Source: Lachnospiraceae bacterium
GTDB lineage: Bacteria; Bacillota; Clostridia; Lachnospirales; Lachnospiraceae
Reading direction: 5' to 3'
DNA: 64,000 nucleotides
NCBI GenBank assembly: GCA_902363835.1
Contig: CABJBM010000009.1
Span: forward strand, 62,001 to 126,000
This document shows positions 45,824 through 55,340 of this stretch, piece after piece. The translations under genes and the position numbers were made by a program. The notes beneath the pieces are model-generated. The model searched no databases, was not told the origin of the DNA, and was given only the letters and a program-made list of their open reading frames with translations. Position 1 is the first letter of the stretch; the number at the start of each line of letters is the position of its first letter.

Positions 45824-47200
45824 CTATTCCTTAAATTCGTTGTTCAGGGTTTCCTGGGAGGATTGAAGAGCCTCTGTTACATCTACCCCGTCTTCAAAAA
45901 TGCTGTTTAAGGTCACATTGCAGAATTCATTGTTAATGGAGGGATATTTTTCATCCGTATAGGCCCGTAAGGATCCTATGCTGTCCTTTGCCTTAAGAAG
46001 GGTATCAAAGGGGTAATTGGTAAAATACTGGACAAACTGGTTATCAGGATTCTGTGTCAGGGAGGTGTCGGTCCACACCGCAGTATTGACCGGATCAAAG
46101 CCCAATACATTCCATACTTCCCTGTTGGCATCTTCAGAAAGTTTGATATAGGCCATTACTTCCGCTGCCAGCTGTGCGTGTGCACCGGACTTCACAATGG
46201 CAGTACCGGTACCGCCCCCGCCGATGGTGGCCACTTTACCGTCGGTTTCACTCCATACCGGGACCGGTGCAATGGCTATCTGCTTCTTTAAATCCTTCAT
46301 ATAATTCACATACCTGGAGGTCTGCCAGAAGGGCATGATCTGAACAGCATAATCTCCTGAGTTGTAGAACGGATACGCTTCCTCATTATCCGGCTGTCCG
46401 CCAGGAACCGTTGCAAATGCGCCGGTTTCCTGCATTCCCTTTATGTATTCCAGCACTTCCCCCATTTCCCTGCTTGTCAGGTTGAGTTTTCCGCTTTCAT
46501 CAATATAATCCCCGCCCTTTTGTGCCAGCATCAGGTTGACCATCCACTGGGCGGAAGTTTCCACACAGGCAAAATATTTCCCTGTGGCCTCATGATACTT
46601 TACGCCTGCTTCCTTAAACTGATCCCAGGTCTTAATGTCCTCATAGTTTATCCCTGCGTCACTTAACAGCTTTTCATTGTAAAATGCCACCGTTGTTCCT
46701 ACATGTGTAGGAAATCCGTACTCCTTCCCGTCTTTTGTGTAAATATCCAGCCTGGATTTTACAATGTTCTTCCGGTAGGGTTCAATGGTATCATTAAGCT
46801 CCATAAGGCCTATTTTTCCCGTCATAAATGCAGGGAACTTGCCAAGCTCAATATCCACAATATCCGGCGCCCCTTCCCCTGATTCCAGCGCAAGGGACAG
46901 CTTGTTATGCATGTCATCATAGGGCATATTGCTTAAGACCAGCTTCACCTTTTTATCCGGATTGGCTTCGTTCCACTTTTCTGCCATTGCCACATAAAAA
47001 TTCTGATGCAGCTCAATAAAGGTCCACACATTCAATGTGGTCACATCATTTCCGCCCACCTCCATCTCCTTTTTCCCTGCCGAAGATACGCCTTTGGTGG
47101 TTTCCGGGGAATCCCCCTTGGCGGTACTGCTGCTGCATCCTGTGATCATGGATGCTGCCATTACTGCACACAGCAGCCCTGCTAATACCCGTTTTTTCAT
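45824..47200 (-). CDS. carbohydrate ABC transporter substrate-binding lipoprotein
   Basis: 458 residues. Lipobox MITGC. Family-1 sugar binding protein signs: TTLNVWTFIELHQNFYVAMAEKWNEANPD near the front, DIVDIELGKFPAFM, and a GGGGTGTAIVKSG loop. It probably binds arabino-oligosaccharides, inferred from the two hydrolases in the operon. Confidence 0.92.
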   Translation of the reverse strand: MKKRVLAGLLCAVMAASMITGCSSSTAKGDSPETTKGVSSAGKKEMEVGGNDVTTLNVWTFIELHQNFYVAMAEKWNEANPDKKVKLVLSNMPYDDMHNKLSLALESGEGAPDIVDIELGKFPAFMTGKIGLMELNDTIEPYRKNIVKSRLDIYTKDGKEYGFPTHVGTTVAFYNEKLLSDAGINYEDIKTWDQFKEAGVKYHEATGKYFACVETSAQWMVNLMLAQKGGDYIDESGKLNLTSREMGEVLEYIKGMQETGAFATVPGGQPDNEEAYPFYNSGDYAVQIMPFWQTSRYVNYMKDLKKQIAIAPVPVWSETDGKVATIGGGGTGTAIVKSGAHAQLAAEVMAYIKLSEDANREVWNVLGFDPVNTAVWTDTSLTQNPDNQFVQYFTNYPFDTLLKAKDSIGSLRAYTDEKYPSINNEFCNVTLNSIFEDGVDVTEALQSSQETLNNEFKE

Positions 47201-47261
47201 GATAAATCCTCCTTTTTATATTCCTGCTTTATCAAATCAGATGATACCATCTGTATGATTC

Positions 47262-49211
47262 CTACCGGATAAGCTCTTTTATCCATACAGCCATCTCTCC
47301 TGTTTTCCGGTTTCCCCAGCTGCTGTATGGAACTGCTTTTAAAGTCAGGTCTGTAAGCTCCATCTTCCTTTCTCCGTACAGCTGGTTTTCTTCCCAGTGA
47401 TCCTGACGTATCTTTTTTCCTTTAAGCCGGACCGTCAGCGTCCCTCCCATCAGGTCCGGTTCAAAAACTTCTTCCAGCCCCTGGTCTGCCTCCACATAAA
47501 CAGAGGCAAGGTTGTCCCCATTGTCAGCCTCTTCCAGACAATAAACCACCGGCCCTTTTACAATGGCAATTTTTCCTGCATCAGCCCTTACTTTCGGGTT
47601 TGCACGGATCAGCAGGGCCGGCTGCCGGAAGGTGACAGTTAATGTGGTATTTATAAATCTGCCGGAAAAATAAGCGTACCCTTTTCTTATTTCCGGCTGA
47701 ATCAGCCTTCCATCCCCATCATGGATCTTAAAATCCCGGGCATAAAAGGGGATACGGAAAGCCAGGGTCTTTTCAGAAGTTCCCTCACTCCCTATATCAA
47801 TCAGAACTTTTCCGTTTACAGGAAGCTCCGTTGTCATGCAAACGCTTACTTTTTCTCCGGAAAGCTCTGTTTCCACCTTGCTGCCAACATATAAATTCAT
47901 ATACAGGGTATGGTCATCTTTTAAGTAAATGTATTGTCCGAAAGATGCAAGGGTTCTGGCAATGTTAGGAGGACAGCAGGCAACCCCGAACCATTTCTGC
48001 CTCACCGGTTTTACGTGTTCCTTTGAGGTGCGTGGAAGGCAGTTATCAGGCCATACTTCCAAGGGGTTTACATAAAAAAAGCTTTTTCCGTCAAGGGCAA
48101 TTCCCGATAATACGGTGTTGTACAGGGAAAGCTCCACAACATCCAGGTAAGAGGCATCCCTTGTTATCTCTGCCATCCGTTTTCCAAACAATGCAAGTCC
48201 AATGGAGGCACAGGTCTCCGAATAATTGCAGTCATTGGGAAGATCGTAATCCGCCGTAAAACGTTCCAGAATTCCGGAGGACCCTATGCCGCCGGTTAAG
48301 TACATCCGCTTTGTCACAATATTCTGCCAAAGCTCCCTGCACACATGAAGCAGTTCTTCATCCTCATACTCATACGCCAGATCAGCCATGGAACAGTACA
48401 TATACACAGCCCGTACCCCATGTCCCTCCGCCGTTTTTTGCTCCCTGACCGGGATATGGGACTGGGAATACTTTGGATCATATCCCATGAATTCAGGGAA
48501 GATATACTGGTGCCCCCTGCGTCTGGTCTCTGAAAGAAAATAATTCTCCCCCACCCCCCGGCTGTCAATGAAATACTTTGCCAGATCCAGATACCTTTTC
48601 TTTCCTGTAACACGATATAATTTTACAAGTGCCAGTTCAATTTCCTGATGCCCCGGATAGCCGTGGCACTGCCCTGTTTCCGGCCCGAAAACCTGACAGA
48701 TCAAATCTGCCAGCCTGGAAACAATCGTCAGGAATTTCTCCTTTCCCGTTGCCTCAAAATAGGCCACCGCAGCTTCAATCATATGGCCGGCAGCATAAAG
48801 CTCGTGCCCTTCCATAAGGTTCTTCCACTTGTTTTCAGGTTCCCTGATAATAAAATACGTATCAAGGTACCCATCTTCCTGCTGGGCCCTTCCGATTAAG
48901 TCTATGGTCTCATCAGCAATTTTTTCCAGCTCTTCATCCCGATGGCATTCCAGGGTATAAGCCACCGCTTCCAGCCACTTTGCCACATCGGTATCCTGAA
49001 ATACCGCCCCCTTAAATTCTCCTTCTTCCTCTCCGGCAGCAATTTTAAAATTATGGATGCAATGACTTGGTTCCCCCTCATCTGTTAAATCGTTTAATAT
49101 ACTCCACTGATAAGGTATGATCACTTCCTTTACAAGCCCTATGTACCTATTCCAGTATTTATCATTAATCTGAATCATTTTTAGGGGAATACTCGTCAAC
49201 TTCTTATCCAT
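47262..49211 (-). CDS. GH127 beta-L-arabinofuranosidase family protein (DUF1680)
   Basis: 649 residues, cytoplasmic (no signal). Alpha/alpha-barrel protein with family signs: EDGYLDTYF, GHELYAAGHMIEAAVAY, YLTGGIGSS, ETCASIGLALF and the metal-binding Cys pair near VACCPPNIARTLAS. GH127 enzymes remove terminal beta-L-arabinofuranose as found on plant hydroxyproline-rich glycoproteins. GAGGTGACC lies 7 bases before ATG 49211. First gene of the LacI-controlled operon. Confidence 0.93.
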   Translation of the reverse strand: MDKKLTSIPLKMIQINDKYWNRYIGLVKEVIIPYQWSILNDLTDEGEPSHCIHNFKIAAGEEEGEFKGAVFQDTDVAKWLEAVAYTLECHRDEELEKIADETIDLIGRAQQEDGYLDTYFIIREPENKWKNLMEGHELYAAGHMIEAAVAYFEATGKEKFLTIVSRLADLICQVFGPETGQCHGYPGHQEIELALVKLYRVTGKKRYLDLAKYFIDSRGVGENYFLSETRRRGHQYIFPEFMGYDPKYSQSHIPVREQKTAEGHGVRAVYMYCSMADLAYEYEDEELLHVCRELWQNIVTKRMYLTGGIGSSGILERFTADYDLPNDCNYSETCASIGLALFGKRMAEITRDASYLDVVELSLYNTVLSGIALDGKSFFYVNPLEVWPDNCLPRTSKEHVKPVRQKWFGVACCPPNIARTLASFGQYIYLKDDHTLYMNLYVGSKVETELSGEKVSVCMTTELPVNGKVLIDIGSEGTSEKTLAFRIPFYARDFKIHDGDGRLIQPEIRKGYAYFSGRFINTTLTVTFRQPALLIRANPKVRADAGKIAIVKGPVVYCLEEADNGDNLASVYVEADQGLEEVFEPDLMGGTLTVRLKGKKIRQDHWEENQLYGERKMELTDLTLKAVPYSSWGNRKTGEMAVWIKELIR

Positions 49212-49237
49212 TATGGTCACCTCAGTCTTTATTTTAT

Positions 49238-49251
49238 ATTAAACGTTTAAT
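49238..49251. promoter_or_regulatory. LacI-type operator O1 of the arabinose-oligosaccharide operon
   Basis: ATTAAACGTTTAAT is a perfect 14-base palindrome with the central CG of LacI-family sites, in the leader about 70 bases beyond the transcription start and 27 bases before the GH127 ATG. Confidence 0.75.
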
Positions 49252-49313
49252 TTAAAAAATATGATAAAAGATAATTTTACCAGTTCATAATCACCTTAAA
49301 CCTCTATAATTGC

Positions 49314-49342
49314 ATACTAACACATGGTTTTTATTCTGTAAA
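49314..49342 (-). promoter_or_regulatory. promoter of the arabinose-oligosaccharide operon
   Basis: TTTACA and TAGTAT lie 17 bases apart on the minus strand, between operators O1 and O2. Confidence 0.65.
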
Positions 49343-49369
49343 GTACTTTTGCACAATTTTTATAAATTA

Positions 49370-49383
49370 ATTAATCGTTTAAT
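49370..49383. promoter_or_regulatory. LacI-type operator O2
   Basis: ATTAATCGTTTAAT differs from O1 at one base. It lies 27 bases upstream of the -35 element, so with O1 it brackets the promoter and could allow looping. Between O2 and the terminator at 49593 (49384-49592) I see no gene. Confidence 0.65.
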
Positions 49384-49592
49384 CATGTAACTTTTACTTA
49401 AATTTTGTTGTAAAGTGTAGAATCCCATCATTTGACCTGAAAACGGCCTGTTTCCGGCTGTCTCATTCTCTGTTGCTTATTTTCCCGCTTATTCTATGCT
49501 GCAGAAATAATTTCACTTGAGAAATGGAAAGAAAATCATATAGGCTGAAGATCAGGTAAAATAAAACACCGATGCTGTCCTCTGTACAGAAA

Positions 49593-49635
49593 AAAGAACG
49601 TCTTACATAGCATAGTCCCATGTAAAACGTTCTTT
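49593..49635 (-). terminator. intrinsic terminator of the lacI-type gene
   Basis: AAAGAACGTTTTACAT pairs with ATGTAAGACGTTCTTT on the minus strand (one mismatched pair), followed by TTTTTT, 21 bases after the regulator stop. Confidence 0.85.
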
Positions 49636-49656
49636 CCACTTAGATTGAAGCAATGG

Positions 49657-50703
49657 TTAATTCTCCATAATGTTTTTAACCGATTTACGAATCAGCAGCC
49701 TGCAGCCCACGGAGCAGACATTTTCGGAGTCAGTTTCCAATTCCTGCCCGTTTAATAATCCAATGGCCAGTTCACTGGCCTTGTGTCCGATATCATGAAG
49801 AGGAAGTCTTATGGTGGTAAGAGGCGGCCTGTAATATCCTGATAATTCCCGGTCATCGTACCCTGCCACTGATAAATCAACGCCAACGTTCAGCCCCAGT
49901 TCTTCCAGGCAGTCATACACTCCTCCTGCCATTAAGTCATTCATGCAGAAGATGGCGGTCACTCCCTTATCCAGGAGCTGACTGGCGCACCGGTAGCCGG
50001 ACTCTCTGGTCCAGTCCCCTTCCACCACCAGGCTTGGATCGTATAATATCCCATTTTGAAAAAGCACCTGCTGATATCCTACCAGCCTGGCCTGCGCATG
50101 AAGGCTGTCCGGCTTACCGGTTATGACTCCCACCCTCTTATGGCCATGCTCCAGCAGATACTGCATGATTTCAGCGGCACCATGGACATCATCCACAACC
50201 ACCGAAGGCACCTTCATGCTTTTTGAATATCCGTAAGCCATGACAGCAGGTATTGGCAGGGTATCGGGAATGCAGCGGATGACCCGCTCATGGGCAGCCA
50301 CATATATGATTCCCTCCACCTGCTTCTCCATCAGCTTCTTTATTTCAAGGCCTACCAGCCCATAATAATCTTCCCGGTTATAATAGGTGTCATTGTATTT
50401 TTTAAACAGCCTTAAATTTGTCAAAAGAATCTGATAATCCACCTCCTGGCAATAGTCCGTAATGCCGTCAATGATGTCCGGGATGCTGAATATGGTCATA
50501 TCTTCTGCTATGACCCCGATGCTTCTCGTCTTTTGCAGCTTTAAGTTTTTTGCAACAACATTGGGGGTGTAATTCAGCTTTTCGGCCATTTCCAGAACCC
50601 GTTTTCTGGTATTTTCACTTGCCCCAGGTTTGTTGTTTAATATGTTTGATACTGTGGCCACTGATACGCCGCAGCATTTCGCCAATTCCTTTATGGTTGC
50701 CAT
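49657..50703 (-). CDS. LacI-family transcriptional repressor
   Basis: 348 residues. N-terminal helix-turn-helix and hinge (ATIKELAKCCGVSVATVSNILNNKPGASENTR, then a hinge helix LNYTPNVVAKNLK), followed by the periplasmic-binding-like effector domain. It is transcribed in the same direction as the operon it probably controls, and its own promoter carries a matching operator, so it should also repress itself. The effector is probably L-arabinose or an arabino-oligosaccharide. Confidence 0.92.
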   Translation of the reverse strand: MATIKELAKCCGVSVATVSNILNNKPGASENTRKRVLEMAEKLNYTPNVVAKNLKLQKTRSIGVIAEDMTIFSIPDIIDGITDYCQEVDYQILLTNLRLFKKYNDTYYNREDYYGLVGLEIKKLMEKQVEGIIYVAAHERVIRCIPDTLPIPAVMAYGYSKSMKVPSVVVDDVHGAAEIMQYLLEHGHKRVGVITGKPDSLHAQARLVGYQQVLFQNGILYDPSLVVEGDWTRESGYRCASQLLDKGVTAIFCMNDLMAGGVYDCLEELGLNVGVDLSVAGYDDRELSGYYRPPLTTIRLPLHDIGHKASELAIGLLNGQELETDSENVCSVGCRLLIRKSVKNIMEN

Positions 50704-50730
50704 AACCTGCCTCCAGAACCTTTTGTTTTA

Positions 50731-50759
50731 ATTAACTCAGATTTTCATAGAATTGTCAA
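50731..50759 (-). promoter_or_regulatory. promoter of the lacI-type gene
   Basis: TTGACA and GTTAAT lie 17 bases apart on the minus strand, about 28 bases upstream of the ATG. Confidence 0.65.
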
Positions 50760-50775
50760 TAGGACAGATGGAAAT

Positions 50776-50788
50776 ATTAAACGTTTAA
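50776..50788. promoter_or_regulatory. LacI-type operator O3 (autoregulation)
   Basis: ATTAAACGTTTAA matches O1 over 13 bases. It lies 16 bases upstream of the regulator's -35 element and between the regulator and the divergent epimerase gene. Confidence 0.65.
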
Positions 50789-50932
50789 GTTACTGTTTTT
50801 TGCCAAATCCCATAGAATTTTCCTTTTTTATTTAGTATACTTATCATAAAGCAAGCATGATCACTTCAAAGAACAGCCTGAAAGACCATTTAAAAGGCAA
50901 AAACAACTGAACAAGAAACGAGGTAAATTAAA

Positions 50933-51817
50933 ATGCTGGTTACACTTCATGATTCCAAAGCAACGGCTGTCATCGATTCCATCGGTGCCCAGCTGATTTC
51001 ATTCAAGGACTCTTCTGGCACAGAATACATATGGCAGAGAGATCCCAGGTTCTGGGGTAAATGCTCCCCTCTTCTTTTCCCCATTGTAGGAAACTGCCGA
51101 AACGACAAGACCCGTCTGGAAGGTCAGGTGTGGGAAATCCCCAAACATGGCTTTTGCCGGGAAATGGATTTTACGGTCACAGGCCAGTCAGAGACTTCTG
51201 CGTCCTTTGAGATCCGGGACAGTTTGGAAACTAAAAAGATTTATCCCTACTCCTTTTGCTTAAGCCTTTCCTATACGCTCACTGACGGAAGCTTATTCAT
51301 GGAATACCAGGTTACAAACACCGACGACCGAACCATATACTACTGCCTGGGCGCTCACCCCGGTTTTAACTGCCCAATGGAGGATCAGGCCGCATTTGAA
51401 GATTATGATCTGGTGTTTGAAAAAGAAGAAACCATATCCAGCATGGTATACGACTGCCAGCGTCTGGAATTTAATCCTGAAAACAGGATTGACCGTTTAA
51501 AGGAAAGCCGCATTCTTCCTCTTAACCGGGAATTATTTAAAGACGATGCAGTCTATTTTGATGATCTGCAGTCCAGAGCGGTTTCCATTGTAAACAGAAA
51601 TACCGGCCATGGCGTGGAGGTTTCCTTCCCGGGCTTTGAAACGGTGGCCTTCTGGACGCCTTATCCCGGGGAAGCGCCTTTTGTCTGCATAGAGCCCTGG
51701 AATGGTTCCGGAATCTATGCTACGGAAGATGATACATTCATCCATAAGAATCATGTACAGTCTTTAAATCCTGGGAATGCAAAAACCTACGGTCTTTCCA
51801 TAAGAACCCTTAAGTAA
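50933..51817 (+). CDS. aldose 1-epimerase family protein (GalM/LacX-like)
   Basis: 294 residues. The galactose mutarotase-like beta-sandwich pattern is clear: IDSIGAQLISFKDSSGTEYIWQ, LFPIVGNCRNDK, the catalytic His in CLGAHPGFNCP and the Glu region ICIEPWNG. It interconverts anomers of an aldose. Divergent from the LacI gene and possibly under operator O3, so it may act on arabinose released by the neighbouring hydrolases. Confidence 0.88.
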   Translation: MLVTLHDSKATAVIDSIGAQLISFKDSSGTEYIWQRDPRFWGKCSPLLFPIVGNCRNDKTRLEGQVWEIPKHGFCREMDFTVTGQSETSASFEIRDSLETKKIYPYSFCLSLSYTLTDGSLFMEYQVTNTDDRTIYYCLGAHPGFNCPMEDQAAFEDYDLVFEKEETISSMVYDCQRLEFNPENRIDRLKESRILPLNRELFKDDAVYFDDLQSRAVSIVNRNTGHGVEVSFPGFETVAFWTPYPGEAPFVCIEPWNGSGIYATEDDTFIHKNHVQSLNPGNAKTYGLSIRTLK

Positions 51818-51823
51818 GGATAA

Positions 51824-51858
51824 AACAGGCAGCGGAATCGGCTGATTTCCGCTGCCTG
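51824..51858 (+). terminator. terminator-like hairpin after the epimerase gene
   Basis: ACAGGCAGCGGAA and TTCCGCTGCCTGT form a perfect 13-base stem with a 9-base loop; a short TTTT lies a few bases further on. Confidence 0.65.
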
Positions 51859-52020
51859 TCCTGATTTTAGAGAATAAGAAAATGACTCCTGATGTGATCT
51901 GCCGACTTTTGTAATAGAATTTTTATCTCTTTGGATAGGGACAACAATATCATGATCCCCTGCCTGAGACAAGCGGGTTTGCACATTTTAATTAAATTAT
52001 TGCGTCTTTTTAAAATGTTT

Positions 52021-52542
52021 CTAAAACATCATACAATTGTTCTTTAAAAAATCCCTGTACCTTTTTTCAAAATTCTTTCTTCTTCCGCCGTTTACATACA
52101 AAATCTCCCCATTCTGCATTTCCACTGCATCTCCTTTTACGCTCCTCACATACTGCATGCTAATGATGTTATGCCTGTTGATCCTGACAAACCAATCCTT
52201 TGGAAGCTTTTCTTCCTCTTCATCAAGCCTGGCTCTGATCCGCATCCTGCCGCTGCCTGTTACTATGCTGGTTTTCCGGTAATAAGATTCCAGATAAAGA
52301 ATATCCCTCACATCCAGGATGCAGGACTGGCCGTTAAAGAATACAGCATATTTTGTCTGGTGTATGTCAATGCTGTCTTTTGGATAAATTACAATCCTAT
52401 CATACACGGCACACTCCAACGTCAGAAAATGTCCCTCTTTTATGGAAAAACAGTCAACCTTTAACAGGTTGTTCCAGGTGCCGGGACAGACGATTTCCAA
52501 CCCGGGCATCTGTTTTTCATTTGTGAAAAAGACAATCCTCAT
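52021..52542 (-). CDS. LytTR-type DNA-binding regulator without receiver domain
   Basis: 173 residues from ATG 52542 behind GGGGGAG. The C-terminal 110 residues are a LytTR domain (DVRDILYLESYYRKTSIVT, then DWFVRINRHNIISMQYV and NGGRRKNFEKRYRDF). The front 60 residues are beta-rich, not a response-regulator receiver domain, so there is no phosphorylation site. How it is controlled is not visible; a membrane partner is typical for such orphan LytTR proteins. Confidence 0.85.
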   Translation of the reverse strand: MRIVFFTNEKQMPGLEIVCPGTWNNLLKVDCFSIKEGHFLTLECAVYDRIVIYPKDSIDIHQTKYAVFFNGQSCILDVRDILYLESYYRKTSIVTGSGRMRIRARLDEEEEKLPKDWFVRINRHNIISMQYVRSVKGDAVEMQNGEILYVNGGRRKNFEKRYRDFLKNNCMMF

Positions 52543-52726
52543 TTTCAACTCCCCCTGTATCCACTGATTCACTCATGGAGGATCATGTCCCCTGCCCTGT
52601 ATAACGATTTCCAATAAAACTTATAACGCAAAAACCAAAGAGATCATACTGGCAGCGAATAATTACGCTGTTTTTCCTCAAACTAAAAGAAGAGATCCTT
52701 AAAAGACTGCCAAAGGAGAATATGAA

Positions 52727-52939
52727 ATGAAATCAGAAAAAAAAGAAAACAAAAAGAAAACGGAGTCAACAACTGCCAAGAACAATTATGACGTTGACAT
52801 TCAGACCTGCTCTGCCATGGACTGCACAGGGCTTATTCCCTCACTGCCCCAATCAGAGGCAGAACTGGAAGCATATGAAGACCTTTATCCTTACTTACCC
52901 CATGCTAAGGACGTAGATAAAAACACAGACAAAGGCTGA
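52727..52939 (+). CDS. small acidic protein of unknown function with two close cysteines
   Basis: 70 residues. AAAGGAG lies about 9 bases before the ATG. A Lys-rich head (about 1-15) is followed by DIQTCSAMDCTGLIPSLPQ and then an acidic EAELEAYEDLYPYLP stretch. No signal peptide or membrane helix. The compact, conserved-looking core and good start context suggest a real gene, followed directly by a perfect terminator. The two Cys (C-x4-C) could bind a metal or make a disulfide. Family unknown to me. Confidence 0.7.
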   Translation: MKSEKKENKKKTESTTAKNNYDVDIQTCSAMDCTGLIPSLPQSEAELEAYEDLYPYLPHAKDVDKNTDKG

Positions 52940-52954
52940 GAAAATGAAACAATG

Positions 52955-52990
52955 GAAAGGAGGCAGGTAAAAAATCACCTGCCTCCTTTC
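52955..52990. terminator. bidirectional terminator between the small protein and the chemoreceptor
   Basis: GAAAGGAGGCAGGT and its exact complement form a 14-base stem with a loop of A residues. It lies between convergent genes and can serve both. Confidence 0.85.
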
Positions 52991-53008
52991 TGTCAAATAT
53001 CCCTGTTC

Positions 53009-55048
53009 TTAACGAAGACGGAATCTGCTCATTAATTCCCGCAAGTTCTCCGCCTGACCGGAAAGCTCCTCGCTGGCCGCAGCGCTTTGCTCTGCAGTAG
53101 CAGAGTTGTTCTGGACTACAGAAGAAATCTGCTCGATTCCAAAGGTTACCTGGGTAACCTTGCTGCTTTGTTCCTTTAATTCCTCTGCGGACTTGCGGAT
53201 GGCGGAAACCATGTTCTTGGTCTCGGAAAGAACTCCGTTTAAGGTTTCCCCTGTAGACGCCGCAATGCCGGTTCCCTTATTCACAGCTGCAATGGTATCT
53301 GCAACCAGGCTGGAGGTATCCTTTGCAGCATTGGCACTCTTGCCCGCAAGATTGCGGACCTCATCTGCAACAACCGCAAAGCCTTTCCCGGCTTCTCCTG
53401 CTCTGGCTGCTTCTACGGCAGCATTCAGGGCGAGAATGTTTGTCTGGAACGCAATATCTTCAATAAGCTTATTAACTTTCTCAATTTCCTTGGACTTTTT
53501 GCTGATCTGATCCATGGACTGCATCATGTCATGCATTTGGGCATTGCCGCTCTCCATGGCCTGTCCTACCCGTCCTGCCTGTTTATTCACATCTTCCACT
53601 GCTTTTGCAGTGCTCATAAGGCTGGTTGATATCTCATTTACTGAGGAAGATAATTCCTCTACAGAAGCCGCCTGTTCCACAGAACCCTGGCTTAAATTCT
53701 GCGCTCCCTGGGATACCTGGGTGCTGCCCTTTGCCACCTCATCTGCAGAAATGCTTATGGTTTCCATAGTCTTTGAAAGCAAATCCTCCGCCCTGTCAAT
53801 GGAGTCCTGGATCACCTTAAAATCTCCCTGGAATTCCATTCCAACAGACCGGCTGAAATCTCCTGATGCAATATTTCCCAATACAGAAGCAATCTCATTG
53901 ATATAGGATTTAACGCTATGTACGGAACTGGTAATTTCATCGGCAAGCTGGCCGATCTCATCCCTTCGCTTTACAACCGGAACTTCACTGGACAAGTCTC
54001 CTTCCGTAAAGAGCTTCATTCTTGCTGCAATGGCTGATACAGGGCCTGCAATGGATCCTGCAAACCAAAATGCCAGGAAGCAGCCGAAAACTACTGATAC
54101 AAGAGCAAAAACAGTCATGGCAAAAACTACCAGATAAATGGAAGAAGTGGTTTCCCTCACTGACGCTACCACGCCAAGAGCCCAGCCGTCACTGCCTGTT
54201 ACCGGACTGTAATAGCAAAAGCGGTCTTCTCCCTTATATTCATACCTGCTGATTCCGCTTTTACCGTTCAGCATGGTCTGGAACATGCTGCCGGCAGAAG
54301 CATAGGATTTATCGGTCTTTCCAAGTTCAATAAAGTTCTGGCGCTCATGAACCAGCTCCGGTGTGATGCTGGCGATCATGGTTCCTGTATTGTCAATGAT
54401 AAAGGCGTTGCCGCTCTCCCCAATGCGCAGGTCATTGATCAGGCCGCTTAAAATGGAACCGTCATAAGTTCCCAGAAGAACTCCGTATTCGTAAGGAGCT
54501 GCAACCCGGATTACCAGTTCCTTGTTTGCATCAAATTCCGTGGTGGAAATAGTGGTCTCTCCATTCATAGCCCTTGTTAAGTAATCAGCTTCCGGATATT
54601 TTTCTCCGATATTATCTCCGCTGGCACTGCGTGTAATGGTGCCATCCTTGTTGATTACTTCAAGCTCCTTGTAGCCGTAAAGCTTACACTGGTTGGAAAG
54701 GTATTCCGTCACAACTCTGGAATTTATGGATTTTAAACTTCCACCCTGGGAGCTGGCCTCAATGCTCAGCTTCATCTGATCCAAATTCTGCACTACCAGG
54801 CTGTTCACAAGCTTGCCCGTTGATTCAAGATCATTTTTTACAACATCTGTAATTCCTTTGTAACTGACTGAAATACTGATCACCATATTGGTCACAGCCA
54901 ATCCCAAAATAATTGCGATAATGAAAGCCAGCATCTTCATCTTCAGTGATTTCAGGAATGTGCTCTTATCCCCTTTTTTTTCCAGTTTCACTTTTTTCGC
55001 CGTCATTAACGTCTTCAGGTTTCGTTTCTTTTCCCCCGATGTCTTCAT
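53009..55048 (-). CDS. methyl-accepting chemotaxis protein
   Basis: 679 residues from ATG 55048 with GAGGAGCATAAGG upstream. Two membrane segments (about 40-65 and 310-340) enclose an extracellular dCache-like sensor; then HAMP (about 340-390) and the signalling domain with its hairpin tip [35 protein letters not shown]. The ligand cannot be predicted. It has its own promoter and terminator. Confidence 0.93.
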   Translation of the reverse strand: MKTSGEKKRNLKTLMTAKKVKLEKKGDKSTFLKSLKMKMLAFIIAIILGLAVTNMVISISVSYKGITDVVKNDLESTGKLVNSLVVQNLDQMKLSIEASSQGGSLKSINSRVVTEYLSNQCKLYGYKELEVINKDGTITRSASGDNIGEKYPEADYLTRAMNGETTISTTEFDANKELVIRVAAPYEYGVLLGTYDGSILSGLINDLRIGESGNAFIIDNTGTMIASITPELVHERQNFIELGKTDKSYASAGSMFQTMLNGKSGISRYEYKGEDRFCYYSPVTGSDGWALGVVASVRETTSSIYLVVFAMTVFALVSVVFGCFLAFWFAGSIAGPVSAIAARMKLFTEGDLSSEVPVVKRRDEIGQLADEITSSVHSVKSYINEIASVLGNIASGDFSRSVGMEFQGDFKVIQDSIDRAEDLLSKTMETISISADEVAKGSTQVSQGAQNLSQGSVEQAASVEELSSSVNEISTSLMSTAKAVEDVNKQAGRVGQAMESGNAQMHDMMQSMDQISKKSKEIEKVNKLIEDIAFQTNILALNAAVEAARAGEAGKGFAVVADEVRNLAGKSANAAKDTSSLVADTIAAVNKGTGIAASTGETLNGVLSETKNMVSAIRKSAEELKEQSSKVTQVTFGIEQISSVVQNNSATAEQSAAASEELSGQAENLRELMSRFRLR

Positions 55049-55114
55049 TGCCTTATGCTCCTCGTCTCGTCTTTGGTAAATGCAAACCATAACATTTTGT
55101 TTATGATTTTTTTC

Positions 55115-55144
55115 ATTATACAATATTTTGTAACCATTTGTCAA
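55115..55144 (-). promoter_or_regulatory. promoter of the first chemoreceptor gene
   Basis: Exact consensus TTGACA and TATAAT on the minus strand with an 18-base spacer, 66 bases upstream of the start. No flagellar sigma-28 motif is seen. Confidence 0.7.
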
Positions 55145-55240
55145 CGCATCCAGAAAATGACAGAGATATTTGTCAAATTTTCTCGAAAAAGAAATTATAT
55201 CATTGTATGATATTTTTTTCTACTATAATAAGTTGCAAAC

Positions 55241-55298
55241 AAAAAAACAGTCCCTTCCCGGCCGGCAGCGGCCGGCCCCAATTCTGTGGAAGAGACTG
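55241..55298 (-). terminator. intrinsic terminator of the mannonate operon
   Basis: On the minus strand CAGTCTCTTCC pairs with GGAAGGGACTG, with an inner GGCCGGC/GCCGGCC stem, then seven T residues. Confidence 0.85.
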
Positions 55299-55340
55299 AT
55301 ATTCTAAAAACTGCTTTTTTGTTGTTTTATTATGTCCTTA

